Made by a program: the position numbers and the translations under genes
Notes under the pieces: generated by a model
What the model saw: the letters and a program-made list of their open reading frames with translations, nothing else
Database searches by the model: none
Told to the model about the DNA's origin: nothing
In this document: positions 1 through 7,738 of the stretch, piece by piece
How the letters are laid out: the number at the start of each line of letters is the position of its first letter
Position numbering within the stretch: position 1 is the stretch's first letter
Source of the DNA: Deltaproteobacteria bacterium RIFCSPLOWO2_12_FULL_60_16
GTDB taxonomy: Bacteria > Desulfobacterota > Binatia > UBA9968
DNA: 11,243 nt
Direction of reading: 5' to 3'
Assembly (NCBI GenBank): GCA_001798565.1
Contig: MGSR01000048.1
Span: forward strand, 2,500 to 13,742

Positions 1-1665
1 AACGAGAAAGAGATTCGCCAGCGCCACGACGGTGTCGAGGAGCTGGCGGAGGACTACCAGGGGCGCCAGGAGCTGCGGGCAAAGCTCCGCGGCGTGCAGG
101 ACCTCGAGCGGCTGGCCGGACGGATCGTCTCGGGGAGCGCTCACGGCAGAGACCTGGTGGCTGCGAAGGATAGCCTGTGCTTGCTGGGCCCCCTTAAGGA
201 GAAGCTGAAGGAGCACCGCTCGCAGTCGGTCATTTCGGTCAGGGAAAAATTGCGCGAACTTCCCCAGGTCGTTGATCTCGTCGGCAAGGCCCTGGTCGAT
301 GACCCGCCCGCAACCGTGAAGGAAGGCGGGGTGATCCGTCTGGGCTATCACGCGGAACTGGATGAGCTGCGCGCGCTGCGGCAAAACGCCAAGGAGTGGA
401 TCGCCCGATTTGAAGGCAGCGAGCGCAAGCGCACGGGCATCAACTCTCTCAAGGTGCGCTACAACAGGGTGTTCGGCTACTACATCGAGGTGACCAAGAG
501 CCAGCTCAAATCGGTGCCGCCGGATTACATCCGCAAACAGACCCTGGTTAACGGCGAGCGTTACATCACGCCCGAGCTTAAGGAGTACGAGGCCAAGGTG
601 CTGAATTCGGAGCAAGAGATTGTGAAGCTCGAGCTCTCGCTCTTCGGCGAGGTGCGCGAGAAGGTCGCCTCGTATTACGGCGAGATGAGAGAGACGAGCC
701 AGGCGCTGGCGACTCTCGATGTCCTGATCGCGCTCGCGGAAGCGGCCGCGTCGCGTCACCTCGTCCGTCCCAGGGTCGATTCCGATCTCGCCATCTCCAT
801 TCGTGAAGGGCGTCACCCGGTGGTCGAGGCGGCAGTAGGGCGGGGGGCCTTCGTGCCGAACGATTGCTCTGTGGAGCCGGACTCGCGGCAGATCCTGATG
901 CTCACCGGACCGAACATGGCCGGCAAGTCCACGTATATGCGGCAGGTGGCGTTGATCGTCATCCTCGCCCAGATGGGCAGCTTCGTTCCCGCGGCCGAGG
1001 CCCGCATAGGGCTGGTGGACCGCATCTTTACCCGCATCGGCGCCGCCGATTATCTGGCGCGGGGCGAGTCGACCTTTATGGTCGAGATGCGCGAGACGGC
1101 CCACATCCTGCGCCACGCCACCGCTCGGAGCCTTATCCTCCTCGACGAGGTAGGGCGAGGGACGAGCACGTTCGACGGCATCTCCATCGCCTGGTCGGTG
1201 GCGGAATACCTGCACGAAAGCGCCCATCGTCCGAGGACCCTTTTCGCCACCCATTATCACGAGCTGACCGATCTGGCCCTGACCAACGAACGGGTCAAGA
1301 ACTTTAACTTCGCCGTCAAAGAATGGCAGGGCGAGGTGATCTTTTTGCGCACGCTCGTCGAGGGGGCGGCGAGCCGGAGCTACGGTATTCATGTCGGTCA
1401 TCTCGCCGGTCTGCCGCCCTCGGTCGTGGAGAGGGCGAAGGAGATCCTCAGGAATCTGGAGGGGGGGGAGCTGGACGAGAAAGGCCGGCCCAGGCTGGCC
1501 CGCGGGCACGGGGGCGAGGAGCCCGCGCAGATGGGGCTATTCAGCGCCGTGGAAAGGCGGCTGAGCGAAGAGCTAAAGAAACTCGATGTGTCGATCATGA
1601 CCCCTGTCGAAGCCCTGAACATCCTCAACGCCCTGGTGGAGCAGGCGAAGGAAGAAAAAGAATGA
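1..1665 (+). CDS. mutS: DNA mismatch repair ATPase MutS, 5'-truncated by window edge
   Basis: MutS binds mismatched or looped bases after replication and, with ATP, recruits MutL. The reading frame is open from base 1, so the gene begins upstream. About 554 codons are present; against a usual length near 850-880 residues, roughly 300 N-terminal residues (mismatch-recognition and connector domains) are missing. What remains is part of the lever/core, the clamp region (about 340-620), and the ABC-type ATPase. Walker A (GPNMAGKS) is at 907-930, Walker B with the catalytic Asp-Glu (LLDEVGRGTS) at about 1138-1167, and the switch His of ATHYHEL at 1252-1254. After the helix-turn-helix dimerisation region (SRSYGIHVGHLAGLP), the tail carries QMGLF at 1528-1542, which fits a beta-clamp binding motif, and ends with the usual MTPVEALNIL segment. 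Its TGA overlaps the ATG of the next gene (ATGA), suggesting coupling. The gene appears intact within the window. The family call is near certain. Confidence 0.98.
   Translation, partial: NEKEIRQRHDGVEELAEDYQGRQELRAKLRGVQDLERLAGRIVSGSAHGRDLVAAKDSLCLLGPLKEKLKEHRSQSVISVREKLRELPQVVDLVGKALVDDPPATVKEGGVIRLGYHAELDELRALRQNAKEWIARFEGSERKRTGINSLKVRYNRVFGYYIEVTKSQLKSVPPDYIRKQTLVNGERYITPELKEYEAKVLNSEQEIVKLELSLFGEVREKVASYYGEMRETSQALATLDVLIALAEAAASRHLVRPRVDSDLAISIREGRHPVVEAAVGRGAFVPNDCSVEPDSRQILMLTGPNMAGKSTYMRQVALIVILAQMGSFVPAAEARIGLVDRIFTRIGAADYLARGESTFMVEMRETAHILRHATARSLILLDEVGRGTSTFDGISIAWSVAEYLHESAHRPRTLFATHYHELTDLALTNERVKNFNFAVKEWQGEVIFLRTLVEGAASRSYGIHVGHLAGLPPSVVERAKEILRNLEGGELDEKGRPRLARGHGGEEPAQMGLFSAVERRLSEELKKLDVSIMTPVEALNILNALVEQAKEEKE
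1648..1664 (+). promoter_or_regulatory. Ribosome binding site and overlapping start of the amidase gene
   Basis: AAGGAAG (1648-1654) lies seven bases before ATG 1662-1664, inside the last mutS codons. The ATG shares bases with the mutS TGA. The open frame extends upstream, but those codons lie inside mutS, and only the 1662 start gives a signal peptide directly at the N terminus, so this pair fixes the start. Confidence 0.75.
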
Positions 1666-3311
1666 CTGTTAGATATCGTTGCTTGGTTTTCCGCGCCGCG
1701 ATCCTTCTGGCCGTCGCCCTCGTCGCCGGCCAGAATACGGGTTGGGCGGCGGCGCGGGACAGGGATCTCTATCTGTCAGCCAAGAAGGAATATGATACTC
1801 TAAGAAAGAGCCCCGTGACCGGCGCGAACAGCGGCCGCTGGGAGCGGTTGGCCAAGCGTTTCGAAAGAATCCCGCAGGAATTTCCCCGCAGCGGGTACGC
1901 GGACGACGCCTTTTTCCACGCCGGCAAGAGCTACTACGAGCTGTACGGTTTTAACCAGAAGGAGAGCGCGCTCGATCTCGCCATAAAGAACTGGCGCGCC
2001 CTCATCTCCCGCTATCCGAGCGCCCCGCTCGCGCAGGAAGCGCGATACCGGCTGGGGTTGAGCTTCGAGGAGGGAAAGGGGGACGAGACGGAGGCGCGCG
2101 CGCGCTATCAGGAGCTGGTCGACAAACATCCCCGCGGAGAATGGGCGGCCAAGGCGCGCAAGCGGCTGGAGGCGATGAAGCTGGCGGATGAGGAGAGGGA
2201 GAAAAAAGGCAAAACGTTGCTGACGCAGATCCGCTATACCTCCTCGCAGAACTACACGAGAATCACCATGGACCTTTCGACGGAGATCCGCTTCGAAACC
2301 CGCGTCCTGAAAGAAGAGCCCTCTAAAGGGCTGCCGCCCAGGATCTACGTGGATCTGCTGGGCGCGCGGCTGGGAATGAGCGGCTCGCAGCCGATCGTGG
2401 TTGAGGACCGCCTGCTCAAGCAAGTTCGAGTGGGGCAGTTCAGCCAGGATGTGGTGCGGGTGGTTTTAGATATGAGCAGTCTAGCCGACCATAAGGCCTT
2501 TCTCCTGCCCGATCCCTATCGCCTGATCATCGACATTCAGGGTCAGAAGGGTAGAGGGGAGCTTGTCGCGGTGGAAAAGAAACGAGACTCTGCGCCGCCC
2601 AAGGCGCTCAAGCCGGTCATGCCCGGCCTGCGCAAGATCGTTCTCGATCCCGGTCACGGGGGCAAGGATCCGGGCGCCGTCGGAGTCAATGGCATCCTGG
2701 AGAAAGATATCGTTCTCGCTGTCGGCAAAAAGCTGGCGAAAAGGCTCAAGGCGGAATTGGGGATCCAAGTGGTGCTCACACGCGAGGACGACAGTTTTAT
2801 CCCGCTCGAGGACCGCACGGCGGTTGCCAATGCCGAGGACGCGGACCTCTTCATCTCCCTGCACGTGAACTCCAGCCCCAACCCGGAGGCGAAAGGGGTC
2901 GAGACCTACTATCTGGACAACACCACGGACGAGGCCTCTATCCGGCTCGCCGCGCGAGAGAACAGCACCTCTCGCAGGAGCATCTCGGACCTCCAGTTCA
3001 TCTTGAGCGATCTCACGCAAAACTCCAAGCTTGAGGATTCCATCACCCTGGCCCACCGTCTCCATTCCTCCGTGGTTTCCCACGTGGGGCAGAAGCGCGG
3101 CGCAGTCAAAGACCTCGGGGTGAAAAAGGCGCTCTTTTACGTCCTGGTGGGAGCGCGCATGCCGAGCGTCCTGGTGGAGCTGTTTTTCATCACCCACAAG
3201 ATCGAAGGCCGGGCGCTGGCCCGGCAGGCCTATCAAGACACTCTGGTGGAGGCTTTGGTCGAGGGGATCAAAAAGTATCAGGACAGCACCCAGGTGGTGA
3301 AAGACCTCTAA
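1662..3311 (+). CDS. Secreted N-acetylmuramoyl-L-alanine amidase with TPR-like and AMIN domains (AmiB/AmiC-like)
   Basis: This enzyme cuts the amide bond between N-acetylmuramic acid and the stem peptide, in Gram-negative bacteria mainly to split septal peptidoglycan. The 549-residue product starts at the ATG overlapping the mutS stop, with AAGGAAG seven bases upstream. Residues 1-29 look like a signal peptide (basic start, hydrophobic core, then GWAAA). Residues about 38-180 are helical and TPR-like, with repeated patterns such as FFHAGKSYYELYG and EARYRLGLSFEEG. Residues about 186-293 match an AMIN domain, which targets amidases to the septum. A linker leads to a zinc Amidase_3 domain (about 326-540): His332 in DPGHGG, Glu347 in GILEKD and His401 in SLHVNS are the expected zinc ligands, and Glu506 in SVLVELFF the catalytic glutamate. 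The TPR-like N-terminal region is absent from E. coli AmiA, AmiB and AmiC. Cell separation is inferred; a role in wall recycling or lysis is possible. Confidence 0.95.
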   Translation: MTVRYRCLVFRAAILLAVALVAGQNTGWAAARDRDLYLSAKKEYDTLRKSPVTGANSGRWERLAKRFERIPQEFPRSGYADDAFFHAGKSYYELYGFNQKESALDLAIKNWRALISRYPSAPLAQEARYRLGLSFEEGKGDETEARARYQELVDKHPRGEWAAKARKRLEAMKLADEEREKKGKTLLTQIRYTSSQNYTRITMDLSTEIRFETRVLKEEPSKGLPPRIYVDLLGARLGMSGSQPIVVEDRLLKQVRVGQFSQDVVRVVLDMSSLADHKAFLLPDPYRLIIDIQGQKGRGELVAVEKKRDSAPPKALKPVMPGLRKIVLDPGHGGKDPGAVGVNGILEKDIVLAVGKKLAKRLKAELGIQVVLTREDDSFIPLEDRTAVANAEDADLFISLHVNSSPNPEAKGVETYYLDNTTDEASIRLAARENSTSRRSISDLQFILSDLTQNSKLEDSITLAHRLHSSVVSHVGQKRGAVKDLGVKKALFYVLVGARMPSVLVELFFITHKIEGRALARQAYQDTLVEALVEGIKKYQDSTQVVKDL

Positions 3312-3323
3312 ACGCATATCGTC

Positions 3324-6065
3324 ATGGATGCAGCCGCACTCTCCCGCTCTCTTCTGGAAGAGAGCGGGGTCGAAGCCGACCTTGCCCGCATGGCCAGGGT
3401 CTACCTGCAGAAGGCCCGCGCTCTCCTGCTCGAGCGCCACCGGGCGGGCGCCGGCGGCCGCGAGATCGTGTTCGCCTATACCGTAGTCGTGGACCACTTG
3501 ATCCGCCACCTGTTTCAAGTCGCGAGCCAGGATTACATTCAACGCTATCCCAGCGTCAACCCCCGCTGCGCCCTGATCGCGCAGGGCGGCTACGGCCGCG
3601 GGGAGTTGAATCCCTACTCGGACATCGATCTGCTTTTTCTTTACGCCTGGAAGGTGACCCCTTACGTGGAGTCCGTGGCTGAGAAGGTGCTGTACTCTCT
3701 TTGGGACGCGGGCCTCGAGGTCGGCCACGCCACGCGCAGCATCGCCGAGTCCATGCGCCTGGCCAACACGGACATGAAGGTCAAGACGGCGTTGATCGAC
3801 GCGCGCTGTGTCTGCGGCGATGCCGCGCTCTATGCGGACTTCGCCAAGGCGGTAGAGCAGCAGCTGCTCAAAAAAAACGAGGATCGTTTTGTCAGGGAAA
3901 AACTCGAGGAAAACAGGCTGAGACGAGAGCGTTACGGGGGATCGGTCTATCTCCTGGAGCCGGATGTGAAAGAGGGGGAGGGCGGTTTGAGGGATATCCA
4001 TACCGCCCTGTGGATCTCGAAAGTAAAGCATCCGATCAAGGAGCTCGATGGCCTGGTGGATCACGGGGTCATCCAGGCGAAGGACCTCGCCGAGCTCAAG
4101 GCGGCGCAGGACTTTCTCTTGCGGGTGCGAAACGAGCTCCATTTCGGCGCCGGGAAGCACCAGGACCAGCTTACCTTCGAAGAGCAGGAGCGCGTGAGCC
4201 GGGCGCTGGGCTTCGAGGGGGAGAGAAAGCTCAAGGCGGTGGAAGTGTTCATGCGGAGCTATTACCTGCACGCCTCTCAGGTCAACCGTCTGGCTTCCTT
4301 GATTATCCACAGGTTGACGGAGCCTGCCGGCGCCGGCGCGTCCAAGCGGCGGGTTGCCGGGAGAAAAATCCGTGAGGGGATCGCCATCGCCAGAGGCTAT
4401 TTGTGGATTTCCGATCCCGCGCTCTTGACCGCGGAGCCCGAAAACCTGATCGGCATCTTCGCCGAAGTTCAGAAACACAACGCGGCCATCAGCGAGGAAA
4501 CGCGCGAGCTGATCCGGGATCACATCGGGTTGATCGATGAGAAGCTGCGCCGGTCGGCGTCGGCCTGCGGGCCCTTCCTGGAGATTTTGAAATGGAAGGA
4601 GCGGGTTTACGAGACGCTGGTGGAAATGCATCGCTGCGGCGTGCTGGGGGCCTTGATCCCCGAGTTCGGCCGGCTGCTCTGCATGGTCCTCCACGACCTC
4701 TACCACATTTACACCGTGGATCAGCATTCGCTCCGGCTGGTTACAGAGCTTGAACAGCTGCGCGAAGGGGCCTTTCGAGAAACCTTTCCCCTGCTCACCC
4801 AGCTCGCCCGCGAGATCGAAAACGTGGAGATTCTCTACCTCGCCCTGCTCTTTCACGACATCGGCAAGGGCTACGGGGGCGGCCATTCGGAGATCGGCGC
4901 CGAGATGGCGCGGGGCATAGCGCGCCGGATGAGGCTCAATATCGATGACGCCGCCCAGCTTGAGTTTCTGGTCCGGCATCACCTGCTGATGGCCCATACC
5001 GCCTTCCGGAGGGATCTGGAGGACGACAAGACCATTATTGATTTCGCCCGGGCCATGGGCAACGGGAGCAATCTCAAGATGCTCTATCTGCTCACCTACG
5101 CCGACATCCGGGCGGTGGGGCCGCAGGTGTGGAACAACTGGAAGGCGGCTCTCCTGGAGGATCTGTATCTGCAGGCGTCGGGGATACTGGAAAAGGAGGA
5201 TAAGGGGGAGTTTCGCAGGGAGGATCGCCGTTCGCGGTGCCGGCGGATTCGGGCGCGGCTCAGGCGCCGCTTCTCGGCAAAATACGGCGCGGAGAAGCTG
5301 CAGCGTTTTCTGGAGACCTTGCCCGACCGGTATTTTCTCGCGACCCCTGAAGACGAGATTCCCGCTCACCTGGAGCTCATGGATCAGTTCAGCGGTGATG
5401 GTTCGATGAACTCGCCATCCCGGGCAGGAACGAGGGAGGGCTTCGTCAGCTCGGTGCGCCACTTTCCGGAGCGGGAATATAGCGAGATGGCCATTTGCGC
5501 CGAGGATCGCCCCGGGCTTTTCGCCCGCATCACCGGGGTTTTTGCCGCCTCCGGGCTGGATATTCTGAATGCGCGGATCACGACATCGAGCGACGGGATC
5601 ATTCTCGATGTCTTTCGCATCTCCCACGCTGGGCGGGCGGCGCTCATCATGGACCCGCAAAAATGGGAGCGCGTGGGCGCGCTTTTGGACAAGGTCCTGA
5701 CCGGAGCGGTCGATGTGGCGCGCGTCGTGGAGGAGTCGGGCCGCCCGTCCTTGTTCAAGAGGCGCGGGCCCAAGGTGTCCACCGCGATTCAGATCGACAA
5801 CGAGGCCTCGGACGACTTTACGGTTGTCGAAGTGTACACCCAGGATCGCATCGGCGTCCTCTTCCAAATTACCTACGGGATGCACCAGCTCGGGATCTCC
5901 ATCCACCTCGCCAAGATCTCCACGAACGTGGACCAGGTGGCGGATGTGTTTTACGTGGCCGATGAACAGGGCGGTAAGATCCGCGACCAACAGCGCCTGG
6001 AAATGATCCGGCAGACCCTGTATCAAAGCCTGGTGTCGGAAGAGGTCGAAGAGATACCCGCCTAG
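3324..6065 (+). CDS. glnD: Bifunctional [protein-PII] uridylyltransferase/uridylyl-removing enzyme
   Basis: GlnD senses glutamine: when it is scarce it uridylylates PII (GlnB/GlnK), and when it is plentiful it removes the UMP, thereby controlling glutamine synthetase and nitrogen genes. The 913-residue product is close to the usual 850-940. The nucleotidyltransferase motif starts at Gly88-Gly89 (GGYGRGEL) and continues to Asp100 and Asp102 (SDIDLLF), the metal ligands. The HD hydrolase domain has His511-Asp512 in LFHDIGKG, followed by the HHLLMAH segment. Two ACT domains, which sense glutamine, start near 722 (AICAEDRPGLFARITGVF) and 832 (VEVYTQDRIGVLFQITYG). Both activities therefore look intact. 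An Arg-rich stretch near 630-650 joins the HD and ACT parts. The ATG follows the amidase stop by 12 bases and has no clear Shine-Dalgarno sequence, so reinitiation is possible. No PII gene is in the window. Confidence 0.97.
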   Translation: MDAAALSRSLLEESGVEADLARMARVYLQKARALLLERHRAGAGGREIVFAYTVVVDHLIRHLFQVASQDYIQRYPSVNPRCALIAQGGYGRGELNPYSDIDLLFLYAWKVTPYVESVAEKVLYSLWDAGLEVGHATRSIAESMRLANTDMKVKTALIDARCVCGDAALYADFAKAVEQQLLKKNEDRFVREKLEENRLRRERYGGSVYLLEPDVKEGEGGLRDIHTALWISKVKHPIKELDGLVDHGVIQAKDLAELKAAQDFLLRVRNELHFGAGKHQDQLTFEEQERVSRALGFEGERKLKAVEVFMRSYYLHASQVNRLASLIIHRLTEPAGAGASKRRVAGRKIREGIAIARGYLWISDPALLTAEPENLIGIFAEVQKHNAAISEETRELIRDHIGLIDEKLRRSASACGPFLEILKWKERVYETLVEMHRCGVLGALIPEFGRLLCMVLHDLYHIYTVDQHSLRLVTELEQLREGAFRETFPLLTQLAREIENVEILYLALLFHDIGKGYGGGHSEIGAEMARGIARRMRLNIDDAAQLEFLVRHHLLMAHTAFRRDLEDDKTIIDFARAMGNGSNLKMLYLLTYADIRAVGPQVWNNWKAALLEDLYLQASGILEKEDKGEFRREDRRSRCRRIRARLRRRFSAKYGAEKLQRFLETLPDRYFLATPEDEIPAHLELMDQFSGDGSMNSPSRAGTREGFVSSVRHFPEREYSEMAICAEDRPGLFARITGVFAASGLDILNARITTSSDGIILDVFRISHAGRAALIMDPQKWERVGALLDKVLTGAVDVARVVEESGRPSLFKRRGPKVSTAIQIDNEASDDFTVVEVYTQDRIGVLFQITYGMHQLGISIHLAKISTNVDQVADVFYVADEQGGKIRDQQRLEMIRQTLYQSLVSEEVEEIPA

Positions 6066-6098
6066 GCGGGGCGGAGGCTATCGGCGGCCGAGAAGGGC

Positions 6099-7013
6099 AT
6101 GAACGATTCATTGAGTCCGCACCTCGACTCCTTTCTCAACGCGCTCACGGTCGAGAAGGGGCTGGCGCGCAACACCCTGGAAGCCTACAGCCGGGACCTG
6201 AACCGGCTGGCGACTTTTTTGAAGAGCCGCCGGGTGCGCACGTGGAAGGAGAGCCAGGCGGTTCACCTGCGCGGCTATCTCTCCTGGCTGAAGGGACGCG
6301 GGCTCGCCGCCCGCTCCATTGCGCGCAATGTCGTCGCGCTGCGCCAGTTCTACCGTTTTCTCGAAAAGGAAGAGCTGATCGTGGAGAATCCGGTGCCGGA
6401 CTTTATTCTGCAGCGCTCCGCGCGCAAGCTGCCGCACACGCTCGGCCGCGAAGAGGTGCAGAGCCTGCTCAACCAGCCCGACCCGCGCACCTCTTTGGGA
6501 CTGCGCGATCGGGCGATGATCGAGCTGCTCTACGGCACGGGAGTGCGGGTTTCCGAGATTGTCTCCCTGCAGACCCATCAGATGAATCTGGAGGGAGATT
6601 ACGTGACGGTTCGGGGCAAAGGGGCCAAGGTGCGCCTGGTCCCTTTTGGAAAGTGGGCGAGAGAGACGGTCCTTCGCTATCTCAAAGAGGCGCGACCGAA
6701 GCTCGCCGGGGGGCGCGCCAGTCCCTTTATCTTTCTCACGCGCTCCGGCAAGGCCCTGACGCGCCAGGCCTTTTGGAAGCTGATCCGGCGCTACGCCCTG
6801 GCAGCCGGCATCGAAAAACGGGTGACGCCGCATACGATGCGCCATTCCTTCGCCACGCATCTCCTGGAAGGGGGCGCCGATCTCCGCGCGGTGCAATCGA
6901 TGCTCGGCCATGCCGATATCTCCACAACCCAGATCTACACTCACGTGGACAGCGCGCGCTTGAAGCAGGTGCACCGCAAGTTTCACCCGCGGGAGCGGGG
7001 GTCCGAAAAGTAA
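6099..7013 (+). CDS. xerD: Site-specific tyrosine recombinase XerD
   Basis: XerD, with XerC, resolves chromosome dimers at the dif site near the terminus before division. The 304-residue product has the usual family length. Residues about 5-90 form the SAM-like core-binding domain (LDSFLNALTVEKGLARNTL), and about 110-295 the catalytic domain. All catalytic residues are visible: Arg150 in TGVRVSE, Lys174 in RGKGAK, His245 and Arg248 in HTMRHSF, His271 in LGHADIS and the nucleophile Tyr280 in TQIYTHV. The TTQIYTHV segment and the RLKQVHRKFHPR tail fit XerD better than XerC or an integron or phage integrase. The gene starts 33 bases after glnD; GAGAAGGG just before the ATG is a close-set, weak Shine-Dalgarno sequence. 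Its setting among housekeeping genes, with no phage or cassette genes nearby, supports a chromosomal role. The XerC/XerD distinction is judged by eye. Confidence 0.95.
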   Translation: MNDSLSPHLDSFLNALTVEKGLARNTLEAYSRDLNRLATFLKSRRVRTWKESQAVHLRGYLSWLKGRGLAARSIARNVVALRQFYRFLEKEELIVENPVPDFILQRSARKLPHTLGREEVQSLLNQPDPRTSLGLRDRAMIELLYGTGVRVSEIVSLQTHQMNLEGDYVTVRGKGAKVRLVPFGKWARETVLRYLKEARPKLAGGRASPFIFLTRSGKALTRQAFWKLIRRYALAAGIEKRVTPHTMRHSFATHLLEGGADLRAVQSMLGHADISTTQIYTHVDSARLKQVHRKFHPRERGSEK

Positions 7014-7058
7014 CATGCGAGGAATCTTGCTTGTCTTTTTCAGGTCGGTGCCGTATGA

Positions 7059-7733
7059 ATGAGGCGGCAAACCGCGATGCTTCAAGACACCCTGACTCAA
7101 ATTTCGATCTGGGCGCTGCCGGTGCTGGCGGCGATCATCTTCCACGAGGTGGCGCACGGCTGGGTGGCCTACCGTCTCGGAGATCCCACGGCGGCTCGTA
7201 TGGGGAGATTGACGCTCAATCCGCTTTCGCATATCGACCCTTTCGGGACGGTTCTCCTGCCGCTGCTCCTGATCGTGGCGGGGGCGCCGTTTCTCTTCGG
7301 CTACGCCAAACCGGTGCCGGTCAATTTCTACAACCTCCGTCATCCGAAAAGGGACATGGTCTGGGTTGCTCTGGCCGGGCCGGCGACGAACATTCTACTG
7401 GCTGCCGCGAGCGTTTATCTCCTGAGGTTCGTCAGCTCGGCGGCAGGCTCTCTGCCGCAGTTTCTTACCGTCCCTTTGACGTATATGGCGCAGGGGAGCG
7501 TGAATATCAACGTGATGCTCGCGGCATTTAACCTCTTTCCGATCCCGCCTTTGGACGGGGGCAGAGTGCTGGTCGGGTTGCTGCCCGAGCCGTACTCCTC
7601 GACGGTGGCGCGGATAGAGCCTTACGGCTTCCTGATCCTCATCGTCTTGATGATGACCCATCTGCTGGATTTTTTCATGGGTCCCTTCGTCTATTTTGTG
7701 ATTCGAGTGCTCAGGGGGCTGGTCATCATTTAA
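7059..7733 (+). CDS. Site-2 protease family membrane metalloprotease (peptidase M50, YwhC-like)
   Basis: This is a small polytopic membrane protein of the M50/S2P family, a group of zinc proteases that cut within or near membranes. The 224-residue product has the HExxH zinc motif in the first hydrophobic segment (His29, Glu30, His33 in FHEVAHGW) and the third-ligand motif in NLFPIPPLDGGRVL (Asp166). Hydrophobic segments lie near 13-30, 66-82, 100-122, 140-175 and 187-218. It has no PDZ domain, unlike RseP, and belongs to the short group whose substrates are mostly unknown. An ATG at 7077 (MLQDTLTQISIW) is an equally good start and gives the more usual N terminus; neither has a strong ribosome binding site. 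The gap to trpS is 5 bases. Genes of this type often sit beside trpS and scpA in several phyla (recalled, not searched). The target cannot be told from the sequence. Confidence 0.92.
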   Translation: MRRQTAMLQDTLTQISIWALPVLAAIIFHEVAHGWVAYRLGDPTAARMGRLTLNPLSHIDPFGTVLLPLLLIVAGAPFLFGYAKPVPVNFYNLRHPKRDMVWVALAGPATNILLAAASVYLLRFVSSAAGSLPQFLTVPLTYMAQGSVNINVMLAAFNLFPIPPLDGGRVLVGLLPEPYSSTVARIEPYGFLILIVLMMTHLLDFFMGPFVYFVIRVLRGLVII

Positions 7734-7738
7734 GGGCT

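Noticed and set aside
2481..6026. An 1181-codon open frame on the minus strand, opposite the amidase and glnD.
   Set aside because: It lies wholly antisense to two genes with intact catalytic motifs, shows no recognisable domain, and is rich in His, Gln, Leu and Val as expected for the complement of GC-rich coding DNA. Its length is striking but is best explained by codon bias.
6057..6070. Perfect 14-base palindrome CCCGCCTAGGCGGG over the glnD stop codon.
   Set aside because: About 0.7 such palindromes are expected by chance in 11 kb at random composition, it has no loop to form a terminator hairpin, and no T run follows.
7015..7062. 15-codon frame (MRGILLVFFRSVPYE) whose TGA overlaps the ATG at 7059.
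   Set aside because: The overlap looks like a coupling leader, but the frame has no close ribosome binding site and is short enough to arise by chance; conservation would be needed.
6242..7531. A 429-codon plus-strand frame overlapping xerD and the M50 gene.
   Set aside because: It is out of frame with two clear genes, rich in Arg, Gly, Ala and Pro, and shows no domain; a shadow of GC-rich coding sequence.
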